DNA from: JBELMB01 sp042088665
GTDB taxonomy: Bacteria > Pseudomonadota > Alphaproteobacteria > Rhodobacterales > Rhodobacteraceae
Assembly (NCBI GenBank): GCA_042088665.1
Contig: JBELMB010000010.1
Coordinates: 1 to 59,154, forward strand
Reading direction: 5' to 3'
DNA length: 59,154 nucleotides
Shown: positions 1-10,697 of the stretch, piece by piece
Layout: each line of letters starts with the position of its first letter
Numbering within the stretch: position 1 is the stretch's first letter
Translations under genes and position numbers: made by a program
Notes under the pieces: generated by a model
Databases searched by the model: none
Told to the model about the DNA's origin: nothing
Seen by the model: the letters and a program-made list of their open reading frames with translations, nothing else

Positions 1-342
1 CGCAACCCCTTTTTTCAATCAAACAACAGTTTTTTGACAACCACATAAGAAAATACACAGAAACAAAGGGATAAGGGATGGGATGATTGGTTGGCACGCT
101 TTCGGGAACCGCCTTGGCGTTGATTTTGCCCTGACCCGGAGCCGTCAAAACACAGGCTAAACTCAACATATTGCGCCCCGGCGATGGCGACCCCCAAATA
201 CTGTCCAGAGAGCGTTTTTGACCAACTGGTCGATTCCCTGTCTGCCTGTTTCACCCGGACCGGCACAGACCCTCTGAAACGAAAAAACCCGCCCATTGGG
301 CGGATTCCTTTCTCTACGCAGATGTCAGCGCGCAAGCCCGTT
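1..342. other. intergenic stretch, no gene seen
   Basis: I see no convincing gene in the first 340 bases. The open frame on the minus strand across it has no recognisable domain and no plausible ribosome binding site. The first 100 bases are noticeably more AT-rich than the rest of the window. The only clear element is the terminator hairpin near 281-306, which belongs to the minus-strand msrQ gene. Confidence 0.5.
281..306 (-). terminator. Rho-independent terminator of msrPQ
   Basis: On the minus strand an inverted repeat CCGCCCA/TGGGCGG is followed directly by a run of six T. It lies about 40 bases beyond the msrQ stop codon, so it fits the end of the msrP-msrQ transcript. Confidence 0.7.
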
Positions 343-966
343 TCAGGACAGTGCCCTTGAACCCTGCAGGAACTTTGGCAAGCTCACACCACGCAGCCGC
401 AGCGCCAGCAGTGCAAGGATCACACCCAGATAGACCAAAGGCTCTATCTGAAACCCCTTCGCCAGCATGACATAATGCACCCCTCCGAGGATCGCAGCGC
501 CATAGGTCAGCTTGTGCAACCCCCGCCAGCGCGCCCCCAGTTTGCGGACAGACCAATTGTTCGACGTCAGCGCCAGTGGGACCATCAGGGCGAACCCGAC
601 CATGCCCACAGTAATGTAGGGGCGTTTAAGGATATCCGCCCAGATCTGCGCGAGGATCTGAACATCCAGAACCAGCCAGACCAAAAGATGCAGCGCCACA
701 TAGAAGAAGGTCATCAAACCGATGGCGCGGCGGAACTTCAGCAGGTTCAGCCCCGCGAACCGTCGCAACGGCGTGATCGCCAGACCGACGATCACCAATT
801 GCAGGGCCAAAAGACCCAACTCATGCTCAAGGGCCTTGATCGGCTCGACGCCCAGCCCCCCCGTCGCACCAAGATACACCAGCCAGGGCGCGGGCAAGGC
901 GAGGGCGATATACACCACCCACGCCGGCACGCGCCGCATCCATGTGTTCAGCGTTGCCACCATCAC
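343..966 (-). CDS. msrQ: MsrQ, heme-binding membrane subunit of the MsrPQ methionine sulfoxide reductase
   Basis: 207 residues, almost entirely hydrophobic, with about five to six membrane-spanning segments and conserved histidines in 'YVALHLLVW' and 'LGGVHYVML', as in the MsrQ/YedZ ferric-reductase-like family. In known MsrPQ systems MsrQ carries heme b and passes electrons from the quinone pool or flavin reductases across the inner membrane to periplasmic MsrP, which repairs methionine sulfoxide in envelope proteins. The gene overlaps the end of msrP by four bases, so the two are translationally coupled. Length and motif pattern match the family. Confidence 0.95.
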   Translation of the reverse strand: MMVATLNTWMRRVPAWVVYIALALPAPWLVYLGATGGLGVEPIKALEHELGLLALQLVIVGLAITPLRRFAGLNLLKFRRAIGLMTFFYVALHLLVWLVLDVQILAQIWADILKRPYITVGMVGFALMVPLALTSNNWSVRKLGARWRGLHKLTYGAAILGGVHYVMLAKGFQIEPLVYLGVILALLALRLRGVSLPKFLQGSRALS

Positions 967-1901
967 ATGTTTTCCCGCAGATCCATGCCGTCGTACAGAC
1001 TGGCGACCTCATCCTCGTAGCCGTTGAACATCAACGTCGGAACACGCTTGGCGAAGAGACCACCACCGATGCGACGTTCCGTGGCCTGACTCCAGCGCGG
1101 ATGATCCACTGTCGGGTTCACGTTGGAGTAAAACCCGTACTCGCGCGCGCTGTACTTGTTCCACGCGGTCGGAGGCTGCGTATCGGTCAGGGTGATCTTC
1201 ACGATCGACTTGATCGATTTGAAGCCATACTTCCACGGCACCACCAACCGGATCGGTGCCCCGTTCTGGTTCGGCATCGGCTTGCCATACAGCCCCGTCG
1301 CCATCAGCGTCAGCGGATGCCGCGCCTCGTCAAGTCGCAGCCCTTCCACATAGGGCCAGTCAATGATGGGCGAACGGACACCCGGCATTTCCTCGGGACG
1401 ATAGGCCGTCTCGAAAGCCACATATTTCGCCTCGGATTTCACACCGACCATGTCGAGCAGATCGTTCAACTCGAACCCGCTCCATGGCACAATCATTGAC
1501 CAGGCCTCGACGCAACGGAACCGGTAGATGCGCTCTTCGATGTCCATCTGCGACAGGATATCCTCCAGCGCATAGTCACCGGGCTTCTCGACAAGACCAT
1601 CGATCTGGACGGTCCATGGCTCCGTCGTCAGCATATGGGCGTTCTTGGCCGGGTCACTCTTGCCGGTGCCGAACTCATAGAAGTTGCAGTAGCTGGTGAT
1701 CTCGTCCCAGGTGTTCGGGTCCAGAGCCTCCGTCGAGGCTTGCGCCACGGCCTCGCCCGGCATCGACCCCAGTCCGAGAGCGCCCATGCCCGCAACACCG
1801 GCACCAAAGCCCAACCCCGCCAGCACCCGCCGCCGGTTTGTGAACAGGTGTTCCGGGGTGGCATCAGTCTTGTTCAGATCGTTCTTCCAGCGAAACGCCA
1901 T
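963..1901 (-). CDS. msrP: MsrP, periplasmic molybdopterin-dependent methionine sulfoxide reductase
   Basis: 312 residues. The ATG at 1901 is chosen because a GGAG lies six bases upstream; two earlier in-frame ATGs (1964, 1913) lack a comparable site and would lengthen the N-terminus ahead of the Tat signal. Residues 23-25 (RRR) followed by a hydrophobic Gly/Ala-rich stretch form a twin-arginine signal, with probable cleavage after 'AVAQA' near 55. The oxidoreductase molybdopterin-binding domain follows. Cys130 in 'YRFRCVEAWSM' matches the molybdenum-ligating cysteine of YedY/MsrP. It reduces methionine sulfoxides in periplasmic proteins using electrons from MsrQ, encoded next in the operon. 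Confidence 0.95.
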   Translation of the reverse strand: MAFRWKNDLNKTDATPEHLFTNRRRVLAGLGFGAGVAGMGALGLGSMPGEAVAQASTEALDPNTWDEITSYCNFYEFGTGKSDPAKNAHMLTTEPWTVQIDGLVEKPGDYALEDILSQMDIEERIYRFRCVEAWSMIVPWSGFELNDLLDMVGVKSEAKYVAFETAYRPEEMPGVRSPIIDWPYVEGLRLDEARHPLTLMATGLYGKPMPNQNGAPIRLVVPWKYGFKSIKSIVKITLTDTQPPTAWNKYSAREYGFYSNVNPTVDHPRWSQATERRIGGGLFAKRVPTLMFNGYEDEVASLYDGMDLRENM

Positions 1902-2376
1902 TTGGATCTCCATTGCTTGCTTGCAGAAAACATAGGGGCCCCGGTGCAAAGACGAAACAAACACTGCGTCACGATGGCGTCACGCCACTGAAACACTGTG
2001 ACCAGCGGCTGCCAACGGCGTGAACAACACCCTCCGCATTGAAACAAAGCGCAAGACATGCGCCGAAAAGGGACGGGGTCGGCCCAGAACTGCAGCGCTG
2101 CCGCGACCCGCCAAGGTCTGTGCCCGACCCTGAAACCATCGAGACAACATGCGAAAAGCCCGGCCGATGACCTTATCAAGGCCATCCGCGGCGCTCACCC
2201 TTGGTTCGATCAACCGCTCCTCGGCTTCGCGTGGGGCGGACAGCCCGCATCACACTGCGCAATCTGCGAACACTAGGCCCCACCATGCTCAGGCGCCCCC
2301 CTCGCAAGGCCCGACACCAACCGGGTCGGCGGGTGGGCGATGCGCCAGAGGCGCGAGTGCACCCCGACGGCACATG
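1902..2376. other. intergenic stretch between msrP and the glutamate-synthase-like gene
   Basis: About 475 bases without a supportable gene. Several short open frames cross it on both strands, but none shows a recognisable domain or a good ribosome binding site. It must hold the msrP promoter and the 3' end of the minus-strand gene to its right. An exact octamer GCGTCACG occurs twice in direct orientation near 1967-1984 just upstream of msrP; its meaning is unknown. I found no clear terminator. Confidence 0.4.
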
Positions 2377-3933
2377 TCAGGGCGCGCGCTGATCCGCGGC
2401 CATGCGCCGAAGCGCCTCTTCGAACACCCGGTTCCCCGCGGCACCCCCGTCATCCAGATGCACCGAGGGATAGACCTCGTTCACCTGGACAGAGCTGCCA
2501 TCGTCGCGCACCACCCGCACGTGTCGCCGCCGCATCTGCCGCGGTTCCGCCACACCCACCGAATGCGCGATCATCTCCACTTCCTGACTGACCGAGGTGG
2601 CATAGGCCGCCACGCGCTTGTCCTTCTCATGCACCACAAGCCCCTTCTGCAAGGATGGGATATGAGTGGTGATGCCCGTGGGGCAGGTGTTCTTGTTGCA
2701 CTTCAAGGCCTGAATGCAGCCCAGCGAAAACATGAAACCCCGCGCCGAGGTCACAAAATCCGCGCCAAGGCAAATCGCCCAGGCCACATCACCGGGCACG
2801 ATCAGCTTGCCGCTCGCGATGATGCGGATCCGGTCGTGCAGCCCCGCAAGATCCCGCAGATCAACCATCCGGATCAGCGCCTCGCGCAAGGGCAGACCCA
2901 CAAGGTCAATCAGCGGCATCGGCGCCGCGCCTGTCCCGCCCTCGCCACCGTCCACAGTGATAAAGTCCGGCGCACTCTCTTCGCCCCGTTCCTTGATCTT
3001 CTTGAAGAACTCGAACCAGGGATCGGCGCTGCCGAGGCAGGTCTTGAACCCGACGGGCTTGCCAGTCACCTCCCGGATATGCGCGATCAGGTCGAGCAAC
3101 CCGTCGAAATCATCCACTTCCTTGTGCCGGTTCGGAGAGATCGCATCCTTCCCCATGGGCACACCCCGGATGCGCGCCACTTCTTCGTCGATCTTGGCGG
3201 CGGGCAGGATGCCGCCCTTGCCCGGCTTGGCCCCCTGGCTGAGCTTGATCTCGAACATCTTGACCTCGGGATGCGCCGCCATCTCTCGCAGCTTTTCGTC
3301 ACTGAGGTTGCCCGCCTCGTCGCGCACTCCGAACTTGGCCGTCCCGATCTGGTAGACCACGTCACATCCCCCTTCGAGGTGATAAGGCGACAGCCCCCCT
3401 TCGCCGGTGTTCATCCAGACACCGGCCGCCTTTGCGCCGCGGCTCAAGGCCTGCACAGCGGGCTTGGAAATCGCACCATAAGACATGCCCGAGATATTGA
3501 AGATCGACGGCGCATGATACGGCTCACGCGCAAAGGGACCGATCACCAGTGGCTCGGTCGAAGCATACTGATCGTCCAATGGCGGAAACACCGCATTCAT
3601 GAAGATCGGCGTGCCCGGCACATTCAGGTTGCGCGTCGATCCAAAAGCCACCGTGTTCCCCTTGTTCGCAGAGGCGTTGTGTACCCAGTTCCGCTGCGCC
3701 CGGTTGAACGGCATCTCTTCGCGGTCCATCGCAAAGAAGTATTGCCGAAAGAACTCCCCCAACTCCGTAAACAATGTGCGAAACCGTCCGATCACCGGGT
3801 AGTTTCGGCGAATGGCGTCCCCCGTCTGCATTCGGTCGATGACAAACATGACCGCGGCCGCCGCCACCGCCAAGCCGATCAGAAATACAAAGAACAGTGC
3901 AAGGTACTGTAGTGCGACCATTGCGTATGCCAT
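2377..3933 (-). CDS. membrane-anchored FMN-binding glutamate synthase family protein
   Basis: 518 residues, start fixed by GGAGGTG three bases before the ATG at 3933. Residues about 5-32 form one transmembrane helix. The rest matches the central FMN-binding (GltB-like, Glu_synthase) domain, with 'GGEGGTGAAP' as part of the flavin/substrate site and cysteines 406, 412 and 417 in 'GCIQALKCNKNTCPTG', equivalent to the iron-sulfur cluster ligands of glutamate synthase. It lacks the N-terminal glutaminase domain and has no small subunit nearby, so true glutamate synthesis from glutamine is unlikely. The physiological substrate of these stand-alone proteins is not known to me. It may act in amino-group or other redox chemistry at the inner membrane. 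Confidence 0.85.
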   Translation of the reverse strand: MAYAMVALQYLALFFVFLIGLAVAAAAVMFVIDRMQTGDAIRRNYPVIGRFRTLFTELGEFFRQYFFAMDREEMPFNRAQRNWVHNASANKGNTVAFGSTRNLNVPGTPIFMNAVFPPLDDQYASTEPLVIGPFAREPYHAPSIFNISGMSYGAISKPAVQALSRGAKAAGVWMNTGEGGLSPYHLEGGCDVVYQIGTAKFGVRDEAGNLSDEKLREMAAHPEVKMFEIKLSQGAKPGKGGILPAAKIDEEVARIRGVPMGKDAISPNRHKEVDDFDGLLDLIAHIREVTGKPVGFKTCLGSADPWFEFFKKIKERGEESAPDFITVDGGEGGTGAAPMPLIDLVGLPLREALIRMVDLRDLAGLHDRIRIIASGKLIVPGDVAWAICLGADFVTSARGFMFSLGCIQALKCNKNTCPTGITTHIPSLQKGLVVHEKDKRVAAYATSVSQEVEMIAHSVGVAEPRQMRRRHVRVVRDDGSSVQVNEVYPSVHLDDGGAAGNRVFEEALRRMAADQRAP

Positions 3934-4050
3934 ATTCACCTCCCCGAATGTGTTGATTTGCCTCAAGGCATTTCGTCAATCCTACGTCTAGCTTGCCACT
4001 ATCACAGCAGAATGGCAGCCCTCGCTGCCGCAATCGTGAAAGGAAGAGCA

Positions 4051-4506
4051 ATGCCGAGTATGAAATCCCTTGCCGCGCAAGCAGCCGTCATGGCGCTGAC
4101 CGCAACCACGGCCATGGCCGAGGGCATGATCACCTATGACACGGACGAAAGCTTTGACGACGTGACCTTCGGCCTCGAAAGCGCGATTCTGGACGAAGGA
4201 CTGGTGATCGACGCCGTCAGCCACACCGGTGAGATGCTCGAACGCACGCGCGCCGATCTGGGGTCGGACGTGACGCTCTTCCTTCAGGCGGATGTCTACA
4301 GCTTCTGTTCGGCAAAGCTCTCACGCGAAGTCATGGAGGACGACATCATGAACATCGTGTTCTGCCCCTACGACATCTTTGTCATGACCCGCCCCGAAAC
4401 GCCCGACACGACGACAATCGGATTCCGCACCTTCCCGGATGGCGCCATGAAAAAGATCGAAGCCTTGCTCGACGGCATTGCCCGCACGGCCATAGGCCTG
4501 GACTGA
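4051..4506 (+). CDS. secreted DUF302-like protein
   Basis: 151 residues. The ATG at 4051 follows AGGAAG at suitable spacing, and the first 23 residues form a Sec signal peptide ending 'ATTAMA'. The mature part begins 'EGMITYDTDESFDDV', the typical opening of DUF302 (TT1751-like) proteins, and carries two cysteines ('FCSAK', 'FCPYD'). DUF302 proteins are small periplasmic or cytosolic alpha/beta proteins of unknown function, sometimes linked to envelope or redox stress. Divergent from the glutamate-synthase-like gene, with a shared 117-base promoter region. No function can be assigned from sequence. Confidence 0.8.
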   Translation: MPSMKSLAAQAAVMALTATTAMAEGMITYDTDESFDDVTFGLESAILDEGLVIDAVSHTGEMLERTRADLGSDVTLFLQADVYSFCSAKLSREVMEDDIMNIVFCPYDIFVMTRPETPDTTTIGFRTFPDGAMKKIEALLDGIARTAIGLD

Positions 4507-4844
4507 CCCCGTTCGCGGTCACAGCCGCGTGACCCATCGAAGAATGCGTGAACCTGTCCCTGTCAGAACAGTCCACCAAGCGGCCTGCTTTGCCGGATGG
4601 TGTCTTCGGGCCGCGCGCGCATGACAAAATTCACGCCCGACCCTCTGAAAGGAAACAGTTTTACGACATCCCATCACAAAGATGTTAGTGGAAAATATCT
4701 TTCGCTGACGCTTAGGCGGCGCTGACGCCCCGTCAAACCGCTTCGGCGGAAAACCCCGGTGAACCAAACTCTGATCGCCCCCGTAGAGATTGCAGATGTG
4801 TGAGTGATGCATCGCCAACACGTATTCAAACCGGGAGATCAAAC
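4507..4844. other. intergenic stretch before the fasciclin-domain gene
   Basis: About 340 bases with no convincing gene. An inverted repeat GGTCAC/GTGACC with a six-base loop at 4517-4534 sits just past the DUF302-like gene; it has no T-tract, so it is at best a weak terminator or a protein site. The part 4655-4710 is AT-richer and may hold the promoter of the downstream gene. Confidence 0.4.
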
Positions 4845-5330
4845 ATGATCCGCAAGACACTTTTCGCCGCCCTCGCCGCCACCGCCATGGCCACATCCGC
4901 ATTTGCCGGTGGCCACTCAAAGGACATCGTGGAAACCGCCACCGAAGCAGGCACCTTCGGGACGCTGCTCGCCGCCGCAACCGCCGCTGGCCTCGTGGAA
5001 ACCCTCAAGAGCGAAGGCCCCTTTACCGTCTTTGCCCCCACCGATGACGCCTTTGCAGCGCTGCCCGAAGGCACCGTCGAAACCCTCCTGATGGAAGAGA
5101 ACAAGGACAAGCTGGTCGCCATCCTGACGTACCACGTGGTGGCAGGCAAAGTGATGTCGACCGACCTTGTCGACGACATGAAAGCAGCCACCGTGCAGGG
5201 CGGCGAGATCACCATCGACCTCGACGATGGCGTGATGGTCAATGACGCCAAGGTCGTGACCGCAGACATCGAAACCTCCAACGGTGTGATCCACGTGATC
5301 GATTCCGTGATTCTGCCGTCCGATTCCTGA
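4845..5330 (+). CDS. secreted fasciclin (FAS1) domain protein
   Basis: 161 residues; the ATG at 4845 follows GGGAG. A Sec signal peptide covers about residues 1-21 (ending 'ATSAFA'). One FAS1 domain fills the rest, with the H1 box 'PFTVFAPTDDAFAALP' and the H2 box 'GVIHVIDSVILP'. FAS1 domains mediate adhesion or ligand binding outside the cell; single-domain bacterial forms of this size are common in alphaproteobacteria and have no fixed function. The gene stands alone, with its own terminator just downstream. Confidence 0.92.
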   Translation: MIRKTLFAALAATAMATSAFAGGHSKDIVETATEAGTFGTLLAAATAAGLVETLKSEGPFTVFAPTDDAFAALPEGTVETLLMEENKDKLVAILTYHVVAGKVMSTDLVDDMKAATVQGGEITIDLDDGVMVNDAKVVTADIETSNGVIHVIDSVILPSDS

Positions 5331-5372
5331 GCCGCGCCCGCCGGGATCTTTCCGGTGAACGCATAGATCATG

Positions 5373-5403
5373 ACGGCCCGCCCTCACCGGCGGGCCGTTT
5401 CTT
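5373..5403 (+). terminator. Rho-independent terminator of the FAS1 gene
   Basis: A perfect 10-bp stem (ACGGCCCGCC/GGCGGGCCGT) with a six-base loop is followed by TTCTTT, about 40 bases after the FAS1 stop codon. Confidence 0.85.
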
Positions 5404-5555
5404 TGCACGCATCCATGCCCCATGCCCCATGCCCCGTGCTGAGGCAACCATCCGCCCGCAGTCACTGGCTTCATTAAGATACCTCGCAAATTCGGCATTT
5501 AAACAAACCGAAACACCCCCGCCGATAGGACGGCCTCGTCTGTCTTTGCGGACAT

Positions 5556-7943
<2,388 letters not shown>

Positions 7944-7967
7944 CCGCAGGCAATGCCTGCTCAGGGG

Positions 7968-9521
7968 TCAGAGCACCGCCTCGATCAGGAACGGTCCCTC
8001 GGTCTGTGCCGCGATTTCAAGCGCCGCCGCGAACTCAGCCACCGTCGCAGCCCGGCGCGCGGGCACGCCGTGACCCTGCGCGAGCGACACCCAGTCCAAC
8101 GCTGGCTCTTCGATGTCGAACATCCGCCTTGCATTGCGTCCGGGTTCGGTCACGCCCAGCGCCGCCAGTTCGAAATGCAGGATCTGGTAGGCTCGGTTCG
8201 CCAGTACGATGGTTGTCACATCCAGCCGCTCCCGTGCCGCGGTCCACAGCACCTGAAGCTGGTACATCGCCGATCCGTCACCCGTCACGGCAAAGACCGG
8301 ACGATCCGGGCAGGCCACAGCCGCCCCGACTGCGTTGGGCAGGCATTGCCCGATGGATCCCCCGGTGTTGTTCAGCCTGTCATGGTGGGCCGCGCGGTCC
8401 ACATATGGCCAGATCCCACCACCAGCGGTCACCGCTTCGTTGACGAGAATGGCGTTCTCGGGCAGGGCTCGCGCCATCAGGCGGCCCACCGCATCAGGCG
8501 TCAGCGACCCGTCCTCCGGCGCGTCAGGCTGCGCGGGCGCGATACGGGTCACCGCCTCTGTTCCGTCCACGCCAACCGCCTCTGCCAGCGCGTTCAACGT
8601 CCACGCGATATCCCAATCCGCAAAGCACAGCTCTTCGATCGCAGTGCCCGGAGCATCCGGCGTGCTGGGCCGTCCGGGATAGGCAAAGAACGCGACGGGC
8701 GGCGCTTCTCCGACGCAGACAATCCGCGCCACGTCAGACAAAAAGCCCGTGTTGTCGTCGACAGAATAGCGCATCTGCTCCATCGCCACCGCCCCGGCGC
8801 CACGCGCGATCCGCGTCGCAAAGAATGGCGCGATCAGTTTGCACCCGGTGCGCGCCGCGATCTGCCCCGCGGTTTCGGCCAACGGCCCATAGAGCGCGGC
8901 ACCGCTCAGCAGCAGGGCGGTCCCCGGCACGCTCAGCTGCTCCGCCGCTGCGGCGACGCGCAGGGCGTCGGGCCGGTGCAGGGCGGGCGGCGGGCCTGCC
9001 ACCTCGGGCACCGCTGTTCCGGGATCGGACCATGCGGCATCCGCGGGCAGGATCAGCGTCGCGATCTGTCCGCCCTGCGCCCGCGCCGCGCGAATGCCAG
9101 CGGATGTGTCGCGCACGACGTCTTCGGCCGTCTCGATCCGGCGGGTCCAGTCCGAAACAGAACGCACGACGCCGTCCAGATCCGCTTGCAACGGGGCGTC
9201 ATGCTTCAGGTGGTATCCGGCGTGATCTCCCACCACGTTCAGCACAGGGCTTTTGCCCTTGCGCGCATTGTGCAGGTTGGACCAGCCGTTGCCGAACCCC
9301 GGTCCGAGGTGCAGCAATGTGACCGCCGGATCGCCGGACATCCGTGCAAAGCCATCCGCGGCCCCGGTGACACCACCTTCGAACAGGCACAGGACACAGC
9401 GCATGTCCGGATTGCCGTCCAGAGCGGCAACAAAACTCATCTCAGAGGTGCCGGGATTGGCAAAACAGACCGAAATACCAGACGCGAGAAGCGTCTCCAC
9501 CATGGCTTCGCCACCTGTCAT
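7968..9521 (-). CDS. thiamine-diphosphate-dependent enzyme, acetolactate synthase / benzoylformate decarboxylase-like
   Basis: 517 residues. The ATG at 9521 follows GGAG with six-base spacing; the GTG at 9548 has no such site. Three domains typical of ThDP enzymes: the N-terminal pyrimidine-binding domain with Glu48 in 'LFEGGVTGAADGFARM' (cofactor-activating glutamate), a central domain, and the C-terminal pyrophosphate-binding domain with the 'GDGSAMYQ ... LANRAY' motif that binds Mg and ThDP. The gene is not next to an ilvN regulatory subunit or other branched-chain genes, so a biosynthetic acetolactate synthase is unlikely; decarboxylation or carboligation of a 2-oxo acid is the safer call. 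It is divergent from an imine-reductase-like gene, which may share its pathway. Confidence 0.85.
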   Translation of the reverse strand: MTGGEAMVETLLASGISVCFANPGTSEMSFVAALDGNPDMRCVLCLFEGGVTGAADGFARMSGDPAVTLLHLGPGFGNGWSNLHNARKGKSPVLNVVGDHAGYHLKHDAPLQADLDGVVRSVSDWTRRIETAEDVVRDTSAGIRAARAQGGQIATLILPADAAWSDPGTAVPEVAGPPPALHRPDALRVAAAAEQLSVPGTALLLSGAALYGPLAETAGQIAARTGCKLIAPFFATRIARGAGAVAMEQMRYSVDDNTGFLSDVARIVCVGEAPPVAFFAYPGRPSTPDAPGTAIEELCFADWDIAWTLNALAEAVGVDGTEAVTRIAPAQPDAPEDGSLTPDAVGRLMARALPENAILVNEAVTAGGGIWPYVDRAAHHDRLNNTGGSIGQCLPNAVGAAVACPDRPVFAVTGDGSAMYQLQVLWTAARERLDVTTIVLANRAYQILHFELAALGVTEPGRNARRMFDIEEPALDWVSLAQGHGVPARRAATVAEFAAALEIAAQTEGPFLIEAVL

Positions 9522-9746
9522 TCTACGCTCCAAAGGTTTGGGTTGCACCGCGTTGACCCGAGGCTAGCGCAAAGCCACAGAGCTACAAGATCAAACACCC
9601 CGCGGCATGGCACAATCGTGCCGTCGTGCACTCTGGGCGAATGGGTTCGGGCAGGGGCTGACGAGTGGGAATTGCGATCTGAGGGAGGGCGGCTAGGGTC
9701 AATGGTGCGGATCCGAGCATGGCCCAAAGCGAAAAGGAAGACAGCA

Positions 9747-10637
9747 ATGACAGCCCACAACCAGGAGCTCTGTGTGATTGGGCTTGGCGCCATGGGCAGC
9801 GCCCTTGCACGCGCCCTGCTGGCCTCAGGCGCGCAGGTCTCTGTCTGGAACCGGTCCCCGGAAAAGGCGGCCCCGCTTGGCGCAGCCGGTGCCAAGATTT
9901 GCGCAACCCCTGCAGAGGCACTGCGAGATTGCCAGACTGCCGTTGTTTGCCTGTCCGGCTACGATGCCTGGGCAACGCTCTGCGCGGATCGCGAAACCGC
10001 CACCACTCTTCGTGGCAAGACAGTCCTGCAACTGACCACCGGCACGCTTGCCGATGTGGACGCGCACCTTGCGCATATGACCGAGCTTGGCGTGCAGGTG
10101 ATCGAAGGGGCGATCCTGGGTTCTCCTGAACAGATCGGCACCCCCGGGGCATCGATGATCACAGCGGGTGACGCCGATCTGGTGGTGGGCCTTGACGCGC
10201 TCCTCGCCGCGCTTTCCCCCAATGTCACCTACCTTGGCGCCAGTCACGGCGCCCCGGTTGTGCTGAGCCGCGCCGCAATTTCCAGTGTGCTGGGGTTCCT
10301 CGTCGGGACCATCAATGGCGCGGCCATGTGTCAGGCCGGGGGCGTGCCCCTGTCCGCCTTTCGCGCCCAGTTGGAAAACCGCGCCGCACAGCTGCGGACC
10401 GAACCCCTGCGCCTGATCGACGCCATCGCATCGGGGGAAACGGCCCAAACACAGGCCTCTCTGGGGACATGGGGCGACGGTCAGGCCGCGCTTTTGTCCG
10501 TGGCACACGCCCTTGGCCTCGACACGTCCTTTCAGGACGGGCTGCGCGCAGTATTCGACAAGGCACAGGATTTGGGGCTGGGTTCGCAGGATCTGTCGGC
10601 CTTGGCGCAGGCCTTTCACCCGGATCAATCGGATTGA
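9747..10637 (+). CDS. NAD(P)-dependent oxidoreductase, imine-reductase / 3-hydroxyisobutyrate-dehydrogenase-like
   Basis: 296 residues; the ATG at 9747 follows AAGGAAG. The N-terminal Rossmann domain has the dinucleotide motif 'GLGAMG' at 12-17 and 'WNRSPEK', typical of NADP-preferring members. The middle 'LQLTTGT' and 'EGAILGSPEQIGTPGA' match the imine-reductase branch better than classical 3-hydroxyisobutyrate dehydrogenase. The catalytic lysine of beta-hydroxyacid dehydrogenases is absent in the helix 'GAPVVLSRAAISS', as in imine reductases, but the Asp or Tyr those enzymes often use there is not evident either. Reaction therefore uncertain. Divergent from the ThDP enzyme gene. Confidence 0.8.
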   Translation: MTAHNQELCVIGLGAMGSALARALLASGAQVSVWNRSPEKAAPLGAAGAKICATPAEALRDCQTAVVCLSGYDAWATLCADRETATTLRGKTVLQLTTGTLADVDAHLAHMTELGVQVIEGAILGSPEQIGTPGASMITAGDADLVVGLDALLAALSPNVTYLGASHGAPVVLSRAAISSVLGFLVGTINGAAMCQAGGVPLSAFRAQLENRAAQLRTEPLRLIDAIASGETAQTQASLGTWGDGQAALLSVAHALGLDTSFQDGLRAVFDKAQDLGLGSQDLSALAQAFHPDQSD

Positions 10638-10640
10638 TGC

Positions 10641-10666
10641 AAAAAAGGCGGGATCTCTCCCGCCTC
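10641..10666 (-). terminator. Rho-independent terminator of clpB
   Basis: Read on the minus strand, a 7-bp stem (GGCGGGA/TCCCGCC) is followed by TTTTTT, some 30 bases past the clpB stop codon. It lies between convergent genes and may also slow transcription from the left. Confidence 0.8.
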
Positions 10667-10697
10667 TCTCAATCCGCTTTGCCCGCTTGCGCGAGGA

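Noticed and set aside
2198..2214. GGTTCGATCAACC, similar to a tRNA T-arm
   Set aside because: No acceptor, D or anticodon stems can be formed around it; it is only a short palindrome.
2149..3912. Long plus-strand open frame of 587 codons
   Set aside because: It runs antisense to the glutamate-synthase-like gene, is rich in His/Arg/Pro as expected of a shadow frame in GC-rich DNA, and has no domain.
7946..7960. GCAGGC-AAT-GCCTGC hairpin between convergent genes as a terminator
   Set aside because: The loop is only three bases and no T-tract follows on either strand.
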